DNA of 64,000 nt from Talinum fruticosum (GCA_021018815.1 JAITYX010000003.1:6186501-6250500); one strand, 5' to 3'; positions 11,044 through 22,690 are shown, numbered from the stretch's first letter. Numbers and translations: made by a program. The notes: generated by a model from the letters alone, not told the origin.

Positions 11044-11580
11044 TGTTGAGTATGTGGAGCCTAATGGGTGCTTTGGGTTGAAAAAAATTGCGTTAGGAGG
11101 CAATGAATGGCGAGCACGGGTCAAGAACATTGAGCACGGAACATTTTGGATGAAAAAAATGAAAGAGGGACTGGGCAGCCTTCAACACAGGCTGCCATGT
11201 CGGCTGACACTGCCCATGTTGGCTGCACGAGGTGCTCGTGCTGGCCAGCACGGGCCGTGCCATCTTCCCAGTGCCTAGTCTCTTCGGTTGTGAAGTGTTT
11301 ATTGCCGGAATTAATGCGTGTAAATGCTTATTAATGTCTGTAAAGTTCCTATTATGCCTATATAATGTTGTGTATCCTCCATTGTTGAATATCAAGAGTA
11401 GTGTATTATAAAGTGTAACCTAGTGAGAGCTTGAGTGATATCTTTGTAAATTACTCGTTATTCTAGTGCATCGATTCGTGATTTTTTTCCGGTTCGGGTT
11501 TTTCACGTTAAAAATTGTGTCCCAAATTGTTTATTTCTTTTGTTCAATTTTTATTGTTTGAGTGAGCTCCGATTCTAACA
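11044..11580 (+). mobile_element. Copia-type solo LTR with perfect 5-bp target duplication
   Basis: Begins TGTTGAGTATG and ends GATTCTAACA, a standard TG...CA LTR with a short terminal inverted repeat (TGTT/AACA). Both sides carry the same 5 bp, CATAT, at 11039-11043 and 11581-11585, which proves an LTR-mediated insertion reduced to one LTR. A TATA-like TATATAAT lies at about 11351-11360. The 3' part resembles plant copia LTR ends of the Tork/Ale type, and no PBS, PPT or coding sequence is present. It sits in the same orientation as the CAD exons downstream. Confidence 0.9.
11351..11360 (+). promoter_or_regulatory. Putative LTR TATA box upstream of CAD fragment
   Basis: The TATATAAT string sits within the solo LTR, about 360 bp upstream of the first surviving CAD exon and in the same direction. 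It could drive a chimeric transcript; there is no direct evidence that it does. Confidence 0.35.
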
Positions 11581-11716
11581 CATATAGTCAACAATAAAAA
11601 TTTGAAATAATGGAGGCATAATTTAACTAAAACATTTCGTTTAATCCATGAGGACAAAGTTAACAACATTTATATATCCTCAAAACCCACTTTACCATTG
11701 TGATACTGCGTAACAG

Positions 11717-12897
11717 GTACGTAGTACATGTGCCAGAGAACTTGGCAATGGATGAAGCAGCACCACTGTTGTGCGCTGGGATAACAGTGTATAGCCCAAT
11801 GAAAGACAACAAGTTGTTGGACTCTTCAGCCTCTGCCAGTCCTAAGAAGGTGGGCATAGTGGGGCTTGGTGGGCTCGGCCATGTCGCTGTCAAATTCGCC
11901 AAGGCATTTGGACACCATGTCACTGTTATTAGCACCTCTCCCTCCAAAGAGACAGAGGCAAAGCATCGCCTTGGCGCCCATGATTTCATTATCAGCACTA
12001 ATCTCTCCCAAATGCAGGTTCTTCATTTCCATCTCTTTTTTAAAATATGAGTAAAAGTCTACTCATGATGAAACATAAAAATACTCTTATAACAGGTTAG
12101 AGTTTAAACTCTAATGTTTCATTTACAAGATAGTACACTATGAGTTGGTCATGAATATTTTTTCGAGATCATGAAATATATGCATGGCTAATTTTGGACT
12201 GGAAGAAACATAAGTTATAATAGCATTTTATTCTTTAACTCATAGCATAGCTAACCTTGTCTGTTTTGGGAGATGTTGACAGGCAAAGCGCAGGAGTCTT
12301 GATTTTATACTAGACACAGTTTCAGCCCATCACTCTCTTGGGCCGACCTTGGAGCTTTTGAAGGTCAATGGGACACTTGTTATTGTGGGTGCCCCTGACA
12401 AGCCCATTGACCTGCCTTCTTTCCCTCTGATTTTCGGTACTTCTCTTTCTCTCCCTCTCTGTGTCTCCCCTCCCGCCCCTCCCCTCCCCCTCCCCTCCAA
12501 CAAAAAAATCCCAAAACCTGATAGTCAGGTTAATTAGATCAGATTCAGGTTAGTTTATTTTGGATCAATTCATGTTTGAGTTACTATAATTCAGTTGAAT
12601 TTCGTTTAGGTTTGGTTTCGATTTTGATTTCGGGCCAATCGTATTTTTATTTTGCAAATAGTATTTTTATTTTTATGTAAATGTTTTTGTGAAAAAGTTA
12701 GCTCCTAATAATACCTATCTTAAAAAATTTAAAAATATTTATATATCATTTTATACCAATATACAATTACCTCATTAATATCACTAATTATGACAAAAAT
12801 GACAAATAATAATAATAATAATATCGAAAATAATAAGACTATCAAAAACAAGAACAAGAATAAGAACAAGAACAACAAGAACAACAAGAACAACAAC

Positions 12898-12943
<46 letters not shown>

Positions 12944-13424
12944 TGAGATTATGATTAGTGGTTATAACTGTTATAACATTAAGAAAATATTATAACGTTT
13001 ATAAGTTGTTAGTGATTATAAATACTAGTATAAACTTCACATGGATATGCCCTAAGTAAACCATACCAATGCATGAACGTGGCTGGGGTGGGGTCCAAGT
13101 CAAATAGTAAATGTGACCGTTTCTACCAATATGATGATTTAAAACTGGAAACATAGTTTGTTTCTAAATAGAATATGGTTTTCAATTTTCAAGTGATATT
13201 ATTGGAGAAATGAACATGCAGGAAAAAGAGTGGTGAAAGGAAGCATGACAGGAGGGATGAGAGAGACACAAGAAATGATGGATATTTGCGGGAAGCATAA
13301 CATCAGCTGTGACATTGAGCTTGTTTCCACCAACCAAATCAATGAGGCTCTTAATCGCCTGGCCAAAAATGATGTTCGCTATCGCTTTGTTATTGACATT
13401 GCCGGCGACTGCTCTAGGCTCTAA
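11717..13424 (+). pseudogene. Cinnamyl-alcohol-dehydrogenase-like gene, 3' three exons only
   Basis: Zinc-dependent medium-chain dehydrogenase of the CAD family, which reduces cinnamaldehydes or related aldehydes with NADPH. Exons are 11717-12017, 12283-12436 and 13222-13424 (stop TAA); all introns are GT-AG and phases match across joins. The first exon starts RYVVHVPENLAMDEAAPLLCAG and carries the Rossmann motif GIVGLGGLGHVAVK and the NADP-type VISTSPSK loop. The second has FILDTVSA and GTLVIVGAPDKPIDLP; the third has KGSMTGGMRETQEMM and DVRYRFVIDIAG. The exons contain no internal stops. The whole N-terminal catalytic zinc domain (GHE and structural Cys region) is missing: the sequence upstream is intron-like and then the solo LTR at 11044. 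It is therefore a 5'-truncated gene of roughly 219 codons instead of about 360. In-frame Met at 11748 could start a nucleotide-binding-domain fragment. Confidence 0.88.
12437..13221 (+). other. CAD intron with AAT/AACAAG microsatellites
   Basis: GT at 12437 and CAG ending at 13221 bound a long intron. It contains (AAT)n at about 12805-12823, an (AAGAAC)-type run at 12850-12895, and about 16 AAT units at 12897-12945. The CTCCCC-rich tract at 12450-12500 follows the donor. Confidence 0.8.
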
Positions 13425-13569
13425 ACGTTGTGCCCACCCATAATATCTGTCAGAATCAAAATTAATATAGTAGTCTTTCTCATGAGTTAATAACCAGAAA
13501 AAAAAAGTACTAGGTAATTCTGTCACAAAGGCAATTTTACATTATTTGAATTCAGGCAATTTGTTTAGG

Positions 13570-15251
13570 TAGACGAACCTAACGTATATTGTGTTTGTTC
13601 CCAAGAAGGATAGTCCGCATGAAATGAAGGATTTCAGGCCAATTAGCTTATGTAATATAATTTATAAAATTTTATCTAAATGTTTGGTGAATCGATTGAG
13701 GGAGGTATTAAAAAACTATTATTGGGCCATTTCAAAATGCGTTTGTACAAGGGAGGAATATTACGGATAGTTGCCTCTTGGCACATGAATTGCTATCTTT
13801 CATTAAGGGGTTAAGAGAGATGTAAAGGTTGTTGCACTGAAGGTGGATATGAGTAAAGCGTATGATAGAGTCGAGATGGGACTTTTTACGCAAGTTTCAC
13901 ATAAGATTGGGTGACCTGGAAGGATTTTCTCATTGATTATGCACTCGTGTAACAAGCCGTTAAATATTCGGTGTTGGTCAATAGGGAGCCTTCGAAATCT
14001 TCACACCGGAAGGGGGCTTGAGACAAGGGGATCCACTATCTCCGTACTTATGTTTATTATTATGCATGGAAGTTCTTTCAACGAGGATTAGTTAATGGTC
14101 AACATAGAGGAGATATTAGAGGTATCAAGGTAGCTTGTTCAGCTCTAGTTATTTCGCATCTGTTCTTTATGGATGACGCCCTATTTTTCTTAGAAGCCTC
14201 CGTGGAGGCGCTTGTCAAATCTCAAGAAAGGAATTCAAAATTTTTGTCAAGCCTCGGGTCAAATGATTAATGCTGCAAAGTCTCGCAATTATGACGTCAA
14301 GGAATCTTACTTTAGAAGAAATTCAAGGTTTGAGATTATTAGTCAATTACTAGGTCATGGTGACAATTATTTGGGATCTACACCATTAATCCCTCGAGCT
14401 AAGATTCAACACTTTCAATTTTTGCTTGATGCGGTACGGAAGAGGACGAAGAATTGGAAGATGGGATTGCTTTCATCGGGAGGAAGGGCTTTCTTGATCA
14501 ATACCATTTTGGCTGCGATTAACCATCATATTATAGTTGTTTATTAGGTACCTCACAAAAATTTTCAATATGTTAAATGGTATTTTAGTCAACTTTCTCC
14601 GGGGAGGATTGATGGGAGTTAGGAAGGTGCATTGGAGAAGGAGGGAGGTGTTAGCCCAGTTGAGGTATGGGGGTTTGGTGATAAGGGATGTGGGTATTAT
14701 AAATTCAGCTTTACTTATGCGACATGCATGGAGGTTGTATAAAATAAAAATCTACTTTTAGTGAAGTCTATAAAGCAAGATATGGGATGGAATCTTCGGT
14801 TGAGGGGTTGTTAGGGATTTAAAAAGGTTTAAGGGGTCCTGGGTTGGAAGGGCTTGTGTAGAGCAGCTGCTAAATTTAAAGAGGGTTTGAGTTGGTCACT
14901 AGGAAGAGGTCGGGATATCTTGATCACTAAACACAAGTGGGTAAAAGGGGGACATTGAGTTTAGAGGGGTAGCGAGAAATAAGTGTTTGTCGGGGTAAGA
15001 ATGTTAATTTTTTGATGAAGGAAACGAGTTTGGAATGGGATGTTAGGAAGGTTAGGGGTGTTTTTCCAGTGGGAATCAACAAAAAGAATTCTTGCCATTT
15101 AGTTGAGGGATAAATTGCAGGAAGATAGTATTATCCGGAATCACTCTATGGATGGAGAATTTACGATCAAGACATGATATGTTTTTCTAATTAAATAGAA
15201 GGCGGAAAAGGAAGGGTTTTGGGTTGAGAATAGGAAGTGGAAGTGGCTATG
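13570..15251 (+). pseudogene. LINE reverse transcriptase, 5' segment
   Basis: ORF2-type reverse transcriptase of a plant L1-like non-LTR retrotransposon. Conserved RT blocks in order are [22 protein letters not shown] (about 13590-13655), [23 protein letters not shown], MSKAYDRVEWDF-like with an indel (about 13850), GLRQGDPLSPYLC-like (14018), FFMDDALFF at about 14166-14190 (the [FY]xDD catalytic box), then the LKKGIQNFCQASGQMINAAKS thumb region and GGRAFLINTILAAI. Frames shift repeatedly (for example 14212-14547, then 14537-14761). The endonuclease domain is absent, so it is 5'-truncated like most LINE copies. The reading frame is interrupted at 15252 by a solo LTR and continues at 18448. 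Confidence 0.88.
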
Positions 15252-18200
15252 TGTAATACCCGGAATTTTAAGGAAAGCGGTTGAAAAACATAGAATTATT
15301 GAGTATTTTTCCCCGCAACTAGGGGGTTGAGTGACTGATTTTATTTGCTTGCCGAAATATTACGTTAGAATTCCTTTGGAGGCAGGTGGCGAATAAATTA
15401 AATCAAGGAAATTGCCCCTTTTTCAGTCGAGCTAAATTGTTGAGTGATTAGGAATTGTCGTGGCTGGTGTATTAAAATAAGTTAAGACGCAGAGGCATAA
15501 GGGGAACGAAGAAAGGCAGAGGCGTGGATTGGTTTTATATAGAAAAGATTACTTTGGTCATGGACGAGATAAATGAAGTTTAACGAAGAGGTGGGTTTTT
15601 GGTTTAAGTGAAGAGATATGATAGAAACTAATTAGGGATCCAATAGGGATGTTAGACCCGACCATTCGGTGGAAAGAGGGAGAGGGAGCCCGAGCAGGGG
15701 AAAAGAAGAGGAAGCGAAACAGAGCAAGGGAGGGGGAGAAGACCACCGAGCGGGAGAAACAGAGAGAGAGCGCGCGCGGACCCGAAGTCGAGGTCGGAGG
15801 CCGGCGAGCCGGGCGGCGAACGGAGGGAAGGTGGCCGGCGCACGCAAGGGAAACGGAGGAGCGAGAGAAGGAGAGGGCCACCGCCGCAAAAACGCAGAGA
15901 GAGAGAAGAGGCGAGCGGTGCGGGAGAACCGGGAGAACGTCGACGACCATCGCGGACTCGGAAACGGCGGTCGGCGACACGAGCAAGCGGCGAGCGAGGG
16001 AGGGAGCGAGAGTGCTGGGGCGAGCGGCGGGCGGAACAGAGACCGAAACAGAGACAGACGAGCGGGAGTTAGAGCGGCCGGAATCGGGACCGGCGACGGC
16101 GACAAGGGAGGCAGACCGGCGGCCAGCACGAGTGAGGGTCGGACCGAGGGGCGGCAGGGGACTAGAACCGCTGAACCGAAGCAAGAAGCGAGTCTCCCTG
16201 AACCGAACGCAACCCAAACACAAAGCAGAGACAGCAAGCAATTCGATCAATTCCAAACCCAAGAATCCGAGGTGGGTAGTCTTATACTCTAAACTATTAG
16301 TAATTTCGAAACCTAAATGGATTTGTTGTGATTGTTGAATGTGTTATGTGAATATGGAATTGTCGTGGACGTTGAGTATCCGTATTGCAGAACGGGCCTA
16401 ATTGTTGTTTGAGGTTGAAATAAGAGCTTAGAACGGATTTTAGAGAATTGATAGGGTTGAATTGGGTCATGAAAGGAGTCATTTGGGTTAAATAGAGAAT
16501 TCATTTGGGAACGTTAAAGAGATTAGTAGTTAATTAGGGTTGAACTAAACCTCGCTGATTCCGAAAAGCTTAAATTGTATAGGTCAAATGAGTGGTTTTG
16601 AAGTTCCGGATAACTATTAAGGAGTAAGGGGTTAGGGCATGGATATGAATTACGAGTTAACTAAGTTTTAGAGATTCTTGAACTCGCGGTATCAAGAGCT
16701 AATTACAAACATTGGGAAATGGTAGGTTGAAGTATAAAGAGGGGTATGAATTCGTATTGAGTAATGCGCGATTGGGAGAAGCAAGTGAGAGTAGGCGGTT
16801 GTGAGCTTGATTACATTCGAAGTATATTTAATCCCTCGAGGTTGAACTAAGCGTGAGAATAAGCAAAGGTAACGGAGATCGAATAATGAAAAGAGATTGA
16901 GAGCGGGAGTTAAATAATGAGTTTAGAGCATATCTTAGCCTTTGGGATGAAATTAGGTTTGAAGTTAAGCACAGCGAAAGGGACTTAAGCGATTAAGTGA
17001 GAACAAGAGTCGTGTAGCTAAATACGGGCAAAAGAAGTGAGTTATAAAGTAGAAGCGTAAATGAGTAAGTGAGGCAAAAGGTAATGAATTGTGACGAACT
17101 TGAAACATAACTTGAGTGATATGTACTTGTGGTTATTGTGGCCCGAAAATGGAAATAATCGTATTAAACCGATGAATTGAGAAAGGCACGATTGGAAAAG
17201 AGTTGGGAATGATTGCTTGCATTGAATGGTGACTGTTCGTGCTATGTGTTTACTTTATGTGATGCTCACAGGTAGTTTCGAAAGAAGTTTTGTGTTTTAC
17301 GTGAAATGACCCTTGAATGTGATTTCTGTGAAATGTCTTCCAAACGTGATTCTATCCTAAAGAAGCAAAACGTATTTGAGAAAGTAAATCAGATTTGAAA
17401 AAGTGAATTTATAAGGGTGACACGCGGTGTCATGCCTTCCTTGATGTGAAATCAATTTGAGAAAGCTAGAAAGTGAATGTGATGAATGAGAATGTGCAAA
17501 TTGTTTTGAATCGACCGGCTACGGATCATTTAGCATACCGAAGGGTTCGAACCGGGAACGCCCAGCTAGAGACTTCGAGGGAAGGGTTCTAATAGGGGTC
17601 CTGGAGAGACAGGATGCCCGCCCGAGACTTCCTAGAAGAATGGTCCCGGAGCCTTTTGTCGGGTCGCGCCCGAATTAAAGAAGTGCTAGTTCGAGTCCTC
17701 GAAGGCCCGGAATGTTGATTCAACCCGAAAAGAATTGTTTATGAATGTGAATATGTGCTTTTAAGTGATTAATGAGTCATGATCTTTTTCATTGCAAGAG
17801 ATTTCGAGTGAAAAGTATATAGATTTATATTACGTTATTATGTTTTAGCAGATTTCATTATTATGAGTATTACGTGTAAAGAATTTCCATTTTAAGGGTT
17901 TAAGACGCCGGTGAGCCCGTTGATTATTGCTCACCCCCACAAATTGCCCCGTCCCCACCCGAGTGTTGCGGTACACTTTTAGAAGTATAATCTACACCTA
18001 GCATGCTTCGGACTCCTATTGATTGTTGGTGATTGAAGCGACCAAGTGGCTAACATGCATTGTCTTGTTTCTAAAGGATTGTATTTGTAATTTAGTTCAT
18101 ATAGTTGTACCTAAATGTATAGAAATCCAGTTAGATTGTTTTAAGTTTTACCGCTTGATTGGTTGAACTCCGGCGTGTGGCCGTTAAGTTGTATACTCCG

Positions 18201-18447
18201 AGCGTGTGGCTCGTCGAGTTTATTATGCTTTTTATGCAGGATTTAAGGTCTGTAAGCCTATGGGTTAGTCCATATTACAAACAGAACTCTGCCAAAATTT
18301 TTATGAAATCTCCGGTCCTTTTGGAAAACCATCCTTATTGTCTTAGAGTTAAATTTAGACGACCAAACTTACACCGAAAAGAGCCTCGGGAGTTCCTTCA
18401 AGGAACTCGGCGATGTAATACTCTTAGGGGTGCTTTGGGGTGTTACA
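15252..18447 (+). mobile_element. 3.2-kb gypsy-type solo LTR inserted in the LINE
   Basis: Starts TGTAATACCCGGAATTTT and ends GGGGTGTTACA, the terminal form of Ty3/gypsy LTRs of the Tekay/Del type, which are unusually long. The flanking 5 bp are identical, CTATG at 15247-15251 and 18448-18452. Removing the LTR and one duplication restores the LINE reading KWLWALQIEPKVKMFVW. No internal domains are present, so it is a solo LTR left after LTR-LTR recombination. A purine-rich CpG-rich block lies at 15650-16270, and a GC-rich block with TTCGAACC-like motifs at 17500-17710. Strand is inferred from the TGTAAYACCC 5' form. Confidence 0.9.
15650..16270. other. Purine-skewed, CpG-rich block within the solo LTR
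   Basis: GA-rich plus strand with many CGAG, GGAG and CGGCG runs. Because stop codons are rare in such sequence, long ORFs open on both strands at once (up to 234 codons on minus and 229 on plus). Their products are low-complexity Arg/Glu/Gly or Ser/Pro/Leu strings without recognisable domains, so I do not call them genes. Confidence 0.7.
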
Positions 18448-19375
18448 CTATGGGCTCTGCAGATTGAACCTAAGGTTAAGATGTTTGTTTGGACATTACT
18501 TAATAATGCATTACCGTTGGGATCAAACTTTGTTATTAGAGGCTTGGTTTACGAGGCTAAGTGTGCTTTCTGTTAAAAGGAGAATGAGAGTATAGAGCAT
18601 TTGTTTAGGGATTGTGAGGTGGTGCAAAGAATTTAGAGCTGGGGGAGCTAGGTTTGAGGAATATTCCTTTACTTGTACATATCGTTTCAACAATAATTTT
18701 GGGACTAGTTTGGGTATTTGAGGAAAAGGAAAGGGTCGAGACGGAGGGGTTATATTAGAGATTTTCATCATGATTTTGTGGCAAATCCGTAAAGGGAGGA
18801 ATGGTGTTGTTTTTACGGGGAATACTACTAATCCTCGGGGATTCTTTACGAGGCTAGATAGTTGAGGGCTTAATGGGCTAGTGCGAGGATTGAGAAGAAG
18901 GACTTTATGTTGAATGCTAGTTCATAGAGGCGAGAATATGTTACATTAGTTCAATGAGGATTACGGTGTGAAGAAATACGGACTTAAGAAGTGGAAGTGG
19001 ATGGTGTTTGGGTAAATACGACATCTGCAGGGTGGTGCAACTTGGTTAAGTAGATGTGAGAATGGTATTACGGGTCATGATTCATGGACAGGGTTTGGAT
19101 TAAGTGCACTACGGATGGAGTATATTGCGGTTGAAGGTGGTCTTATGGAAGCAATGAGGAGGAGATGATTGCATGGTTGGATCAAAAGCAGATTCGTTGC
19201 GAGATCATCAAGGAGATAAATAGTCGGGGTGAAGGAATGGGTTCTAAGGAAAATAAAGCGCTTTGTCAACGGATTATCGGGCTTCTTGCATCGTTTCGCT
19301 ATGTCCGCACCGAGAAGGTACACAGATTGCATGTTAACCAGGTTCACGAGATGGGTCGTTAGCGCTAGAGATAGG
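18448..19375 (+). pseudogene. LINE 3' segment: zinc-binding and RNase H region
   Basis: Continuation of the LINE after the solo LTR. It begins LWALQIEPKVKMFVWTLLNNALPLG, followed by CAFC...NESIEHLFRDCE at about 18560-18625, the CCHC-like zf-RVT segment found near the C-terminus of plant LINE ORF2. At 19160-19362 an open stretch reads EMIAWLDQKQIRCEI ... ASFRYVRTEKVHRLHVNQVHEMGR, whose position and pattern fit the terminal part of the LINE RNase H domain, with a TAG stop at 19360-19362. Frameshifts and stops are frequent. An A-rich stretch at 19405-19440 may be the old 3' tail. Confidence 0.75.
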
Positions 19376-19655
19376 AAGTTCGTTATCTAATTTTCGTTCT
19401 TCCGCCCAAAAAATTAGAAAAATTTTATTTTGAAAGAAATGGAAAGTTATGAACTCAACTATATACAATCCTAGTGATGATTGTGGAATTGAAAAGAGTA
19501 TTTTCTTCAATTATCCTTCATGTATTAGTGCGTTTATTAACTTATTTTAGTGTAAAAGACGAGCAAAGTTACTATGGGTGGTTATTTGAACTTATATCTT
19601 AAAGAACTTTTAAAAATTTTATCTGCTAAAATGGCTAGTTTTTCATTCTTCTATA

Positions 19656-19903
19656 TTCCCTTCATTTCAATTTATTTGTCACTCTAACCTTTTCTTTTTT
19701 GACATATTTATCATTTTATAATTTTAATAATATATTAATCACTAGTTACCAACTTTGATCTTGTAAATTATTTTTCTTCTTCCTGTTATCTAATTTCCAA
19801 TCAAATTTAAGGAATATTTTGGTTTTTAGTTAATAATTTGTATTAAAGTTAATTCCATTTTAATGTTAATAACAAAATAACAAATTAATTGAAATAGATG
19901 GAG
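19656..19903. mobile_element. Stowaway-like MITE
   Basis: Left end TTCCCTTCATTTCAATTTAT and the reverse complement of the right end CTCCATCTATTTCAATTAAT match over about 23 bp. TA dinucleotides flank both sides (19654-19655 and 19904-19905), as expected of Tc1/Mariner-derived Stowaway elements. About 248 bp, AT-rich, no coding content. The element at 22495 belongs to the same family. Confidence 0.75.
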
Positions 19904-20175
19904 TATGTATTAATTAATGTCTTGAAATCATTTCAGGATAAAAAAAGACACTGCTGTCCACTATTGCTGGTGAGTGAAATCATATGAAGCTTTAAACTCT
20001 TGCTGGTAGTCGTCTACGATATAAATTGTTGTTGAGCACTCTTGCCAAGAATATAATTTGTCTTGAAGTGTACACTATTGATCGAGGTCATGTTCATGAT
20101 ATTCATGTTTGTTTGAATATCATTAATTTGTTTGAATATAATATGATTTTCAAGGCCACTCTTAGGGTATTTTTT

Positions 20176-21608
20176 GGGAAATTTACAACTAAGTCATTGT
20201 CTAATTTAAATCTACACTTTTGATTATTTGTTTTACATTTTAACCACTTAATTGACAATTAGGCACTTCTTATCTCTCTCCTCCCCCACTACACCTCACC
20301 ATGGCCCCCATATCTCTCTCTCTCTCCTCAAATAATTAACAAAATAAAAATAAAAATAATTTTATTTTTTAAATAGATTATCTGTTAAAAAATTTTATAT
20401 TTTTATCTTTTAGATAGAAAATTAATTATTTATATTATAGGTAAATTTTTTAAAATTTTTTCAATGAAGCAATTATTTTACATTTTAAATTTTAATTTTT
20501 AAAAAATTAACATATTAATTTTTAGTATTTAATCGTGAATAAGTTTAAATTTCAAATAAAATTATAATTTTAAATTTATTATTATAAAATTAAAAATTTT
20601 TTATTCTAAATTAATTAAATAATTTTAAATTATCTGATTTTTGCTCCCATTTATATAATTTTTGTACTCCTAGTTATTAGAAAAAATAACCTTAAATTAA
20701 TTAAATAAAATTAGATAATTTAAGGTTATTTATTAGAAAAATTTACAATTAAATCAGGTTTTGTGCTCCTAATTATCTGATTTTGTGCTCCCATTTATTA
20801 TAAAAATTTACAATTCAAAGTTATTTTTCCAAATAATTATCTGATTTTGTGCTCCCAGTTAAAATAAATAGTAATTCATGGATAACATCATAGCTAACCT
20901 TGTATGACTGTACATATATAATATCATGTCTCAGTATGTTGTATATGATAATGTATTATTGGTTGTGGCCTAAAAATATACCCAACTTAGTATAAGCATT
21001 TATATAATTATGATTAAATATTTAGGTTTATTAATTTCATATTTTGAGCAATTAAGGTTTAAGATTTAATATAATATTTTTTCAATCAAAATAATTTTAC
21101 TTGAAATAAAAAAATTAAAACTAAAAAATTAAAATTTTATAATTTTAATTTTTAAATTATAATTTTATTTTAAATTTAAGTTTTATTTACAATTGATTAG
21201 TAAAAATTAATATGTTAATTTTTAAAATTAAAATTAAAATATAAAATAATTTCTTCATTAAAAAATTTTAAAAATTTATCTATGACACAAATAATTAATT
21301 TTTTATCTGAAAGAAAAAATACAAAATTCTTTAACAGATAATCTATTAAAAAATAAAATAAAATAAAATAATTTTTATTTTTATTTTTTTAATTATTTAA
21401 GGAGAGAGAAAGAGAGATAGAGACATAGGCGGGCCAAGGAGTCTGACAATGGAGAGAGAGAGAGATGGTGCCCGTGGTGAGATGTAGTGGGGGAGGAGAG
21501 AGATGAGGATGAAGAAGGGTATAATTGTCATTTAAACGACTAGAATGTAAAAACAATTACCAACAGAGTAAATATAAATTAGAATGTGTCTTGGTTGTAA
21601 ATTTCTCT
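20176..21608. mobile_element. 1.4-kb non-autonomous element with ~430-bp terminal inverted repeats (MULE-like)
   Basis: Left arm (about 20176-20620) begins GGGAAATTTACAACTAAGTC and is the reverse complement of the right arm (about 21150-21608), which ends GGTTGTAAATTTCTCT. Shared landmarks in order are the CTCTCTCCTCCCCCACTACA block, a CT microsatellite, AGATTATCTGTTAAA, and long A/T tracts. The interior has three or four imperfect copies of ATTATCTGATTTTGTGCTCCC (20630-20860). Very long TIRs without coding capacity suggest a Mutator-like element; flanks GTATTTTTT and ATATTTTTG agree at 7 of 9 positions. Confidence 0.8.
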
Positions 21609-21790
21609 ATATTTTTGAAGTGCATGTTATCTAATGAGTCTTTATTTTAGGGATAATTTCAGTTGAATTTGAAGGTCCAAAGAGCATAGGGATATCAAGT
21701 TCGGGTTTAAAATCTAAATTTACAACTCGTCCTAACTTCTTAGTAGAATTTGTAAGGAAATTGTTTCCTTTAATATTTCAACTCGATGAA

Positions 21791-21812
21791 GAAGGTGGAA
21801 GGTGGAAGGTGG
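21791..21812. repeat. GGTGGAA short tandem repeat, three copies
   Basis: Three perfect heptamers in a row; no gene nearby. Confidence 0.7.
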
Positions 21813-21880
21813 AAGTGTGAAGTATTTGCCATCTGGATTCTACAAGACCATCACATTGAACAAGTTATTTGGGTTTCGGA

Positions 21881-22327
21881 CAAGGTTGTTAGAATCGGGA
21901 TCCTACTTAAAATCGATAAGGGGTGGTTAGAATCGGAATCGTAGAATCGTATCGAGGATCGTAAGATTCTCATATTTGTTTTAATAGTTGATTTTTTTTA
22001 TAAGAATAAAAATCTTAGTAAACATTTATAAAGATTTATAAAAATCCAATTCGACTATACTTTGTGAAAGATTTTATTTCAAAAGCATACTATTGTAATA
22101 AATTCTTGTAAAAATTATGCATAAGTAATTTACAAACTTTATTTAGAATCGTGGATCAGATTGTACACTCATAGAATCGTATTACGATCCTACCACATAT
22201 TTTTGAACTAAATTAGGATCATAAGATTCAAATACATTTAAGATTCTATGGGAGGTGCATCGATGGAGGGTTTTGGATCGTAAAATTGTAGGATCGTAAG
22301 ATCCGGATTAGAAGTTTAATAACTATG
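21881..22327. mobile_element. hAT-like MITE with AATCGGATCGTA-type repeats
   Basis: Left end CAAGGTTGTTAGAATCGGGA and the reverse complement of the right end CATAGTTATTAAACTTCTAA are similar, and GGATC-GTA words recur as short inverted and direct repeats inside. Elements with this end sequence are widespread in plants. No clean 8-bp duplication is visible. Confidence 0.5.
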
Positions 22328-22494
22328 ATTTTGAGGACATTTATAGACATGCGCTAATGTGACAATTTTGTTATTGAACTAGTGAAGAAAAAATATATTG
22401 GAATATTACTTCATAATTATGAGTGCTTTCTTTGAAATATTAAGTCTGGAATGTCCAAGGAATCAAAAGAGAGAATTATTATAGAAATTAAGTA

Positions 22495-22690
22495 CTCCCT
22501 TCGTTTCATAATACATATCATTGTAACTAACTTTTTCCATTTTATAATAATTGTCACTTTACAATTTCAATGGTATATTAATAACTAGTTTTCCAATTTT
22601 ATCCTTAATTATTTTTTTATTTTTAAAACTTTACGTTTCCAATAATATCCTAAAATATTTAATTTTTTTATTTAATGCACATAAAAGAAA
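22495..22690. mobile_element. Truncated Stowaway-like MITE
   Basis: TA followed by CTCCCTTCGTTTCATAATA, the classic Stowaway left end. It is internally similar to the element at 19656-19903 (both contain TTAATAACTAG-TT and a T-rich tract). No right TIR is visible, so the copy is 3'-truncated. Confidence 0.55.

Noticed and set aside
11093..11395. Minus-strand and plus-strand ORFs of 74-100 codons in the solo LTR
   Set aside because: Both strands open in GC-rich palindromic LTR sequence; no homology recognised.
11660..11998. 112-codon minus-strand ORF
   Set aside because: Mirror of the CAD exon; the plus-strand reading has the dehydrogenase motifs.
15558..16262. 234-codon minus-strand ORF and its 229-codon plus-strand counterpart
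   Set aside because: Low-complexity products caused by a purine-rich stretch within a solo LTR; no domain or codon bias support.
20026..20223. 65-codon ORF near the left arm of the long-TIR element
   Set aside because: AT-rich, no domain, partly inside the TIR; likely chance.
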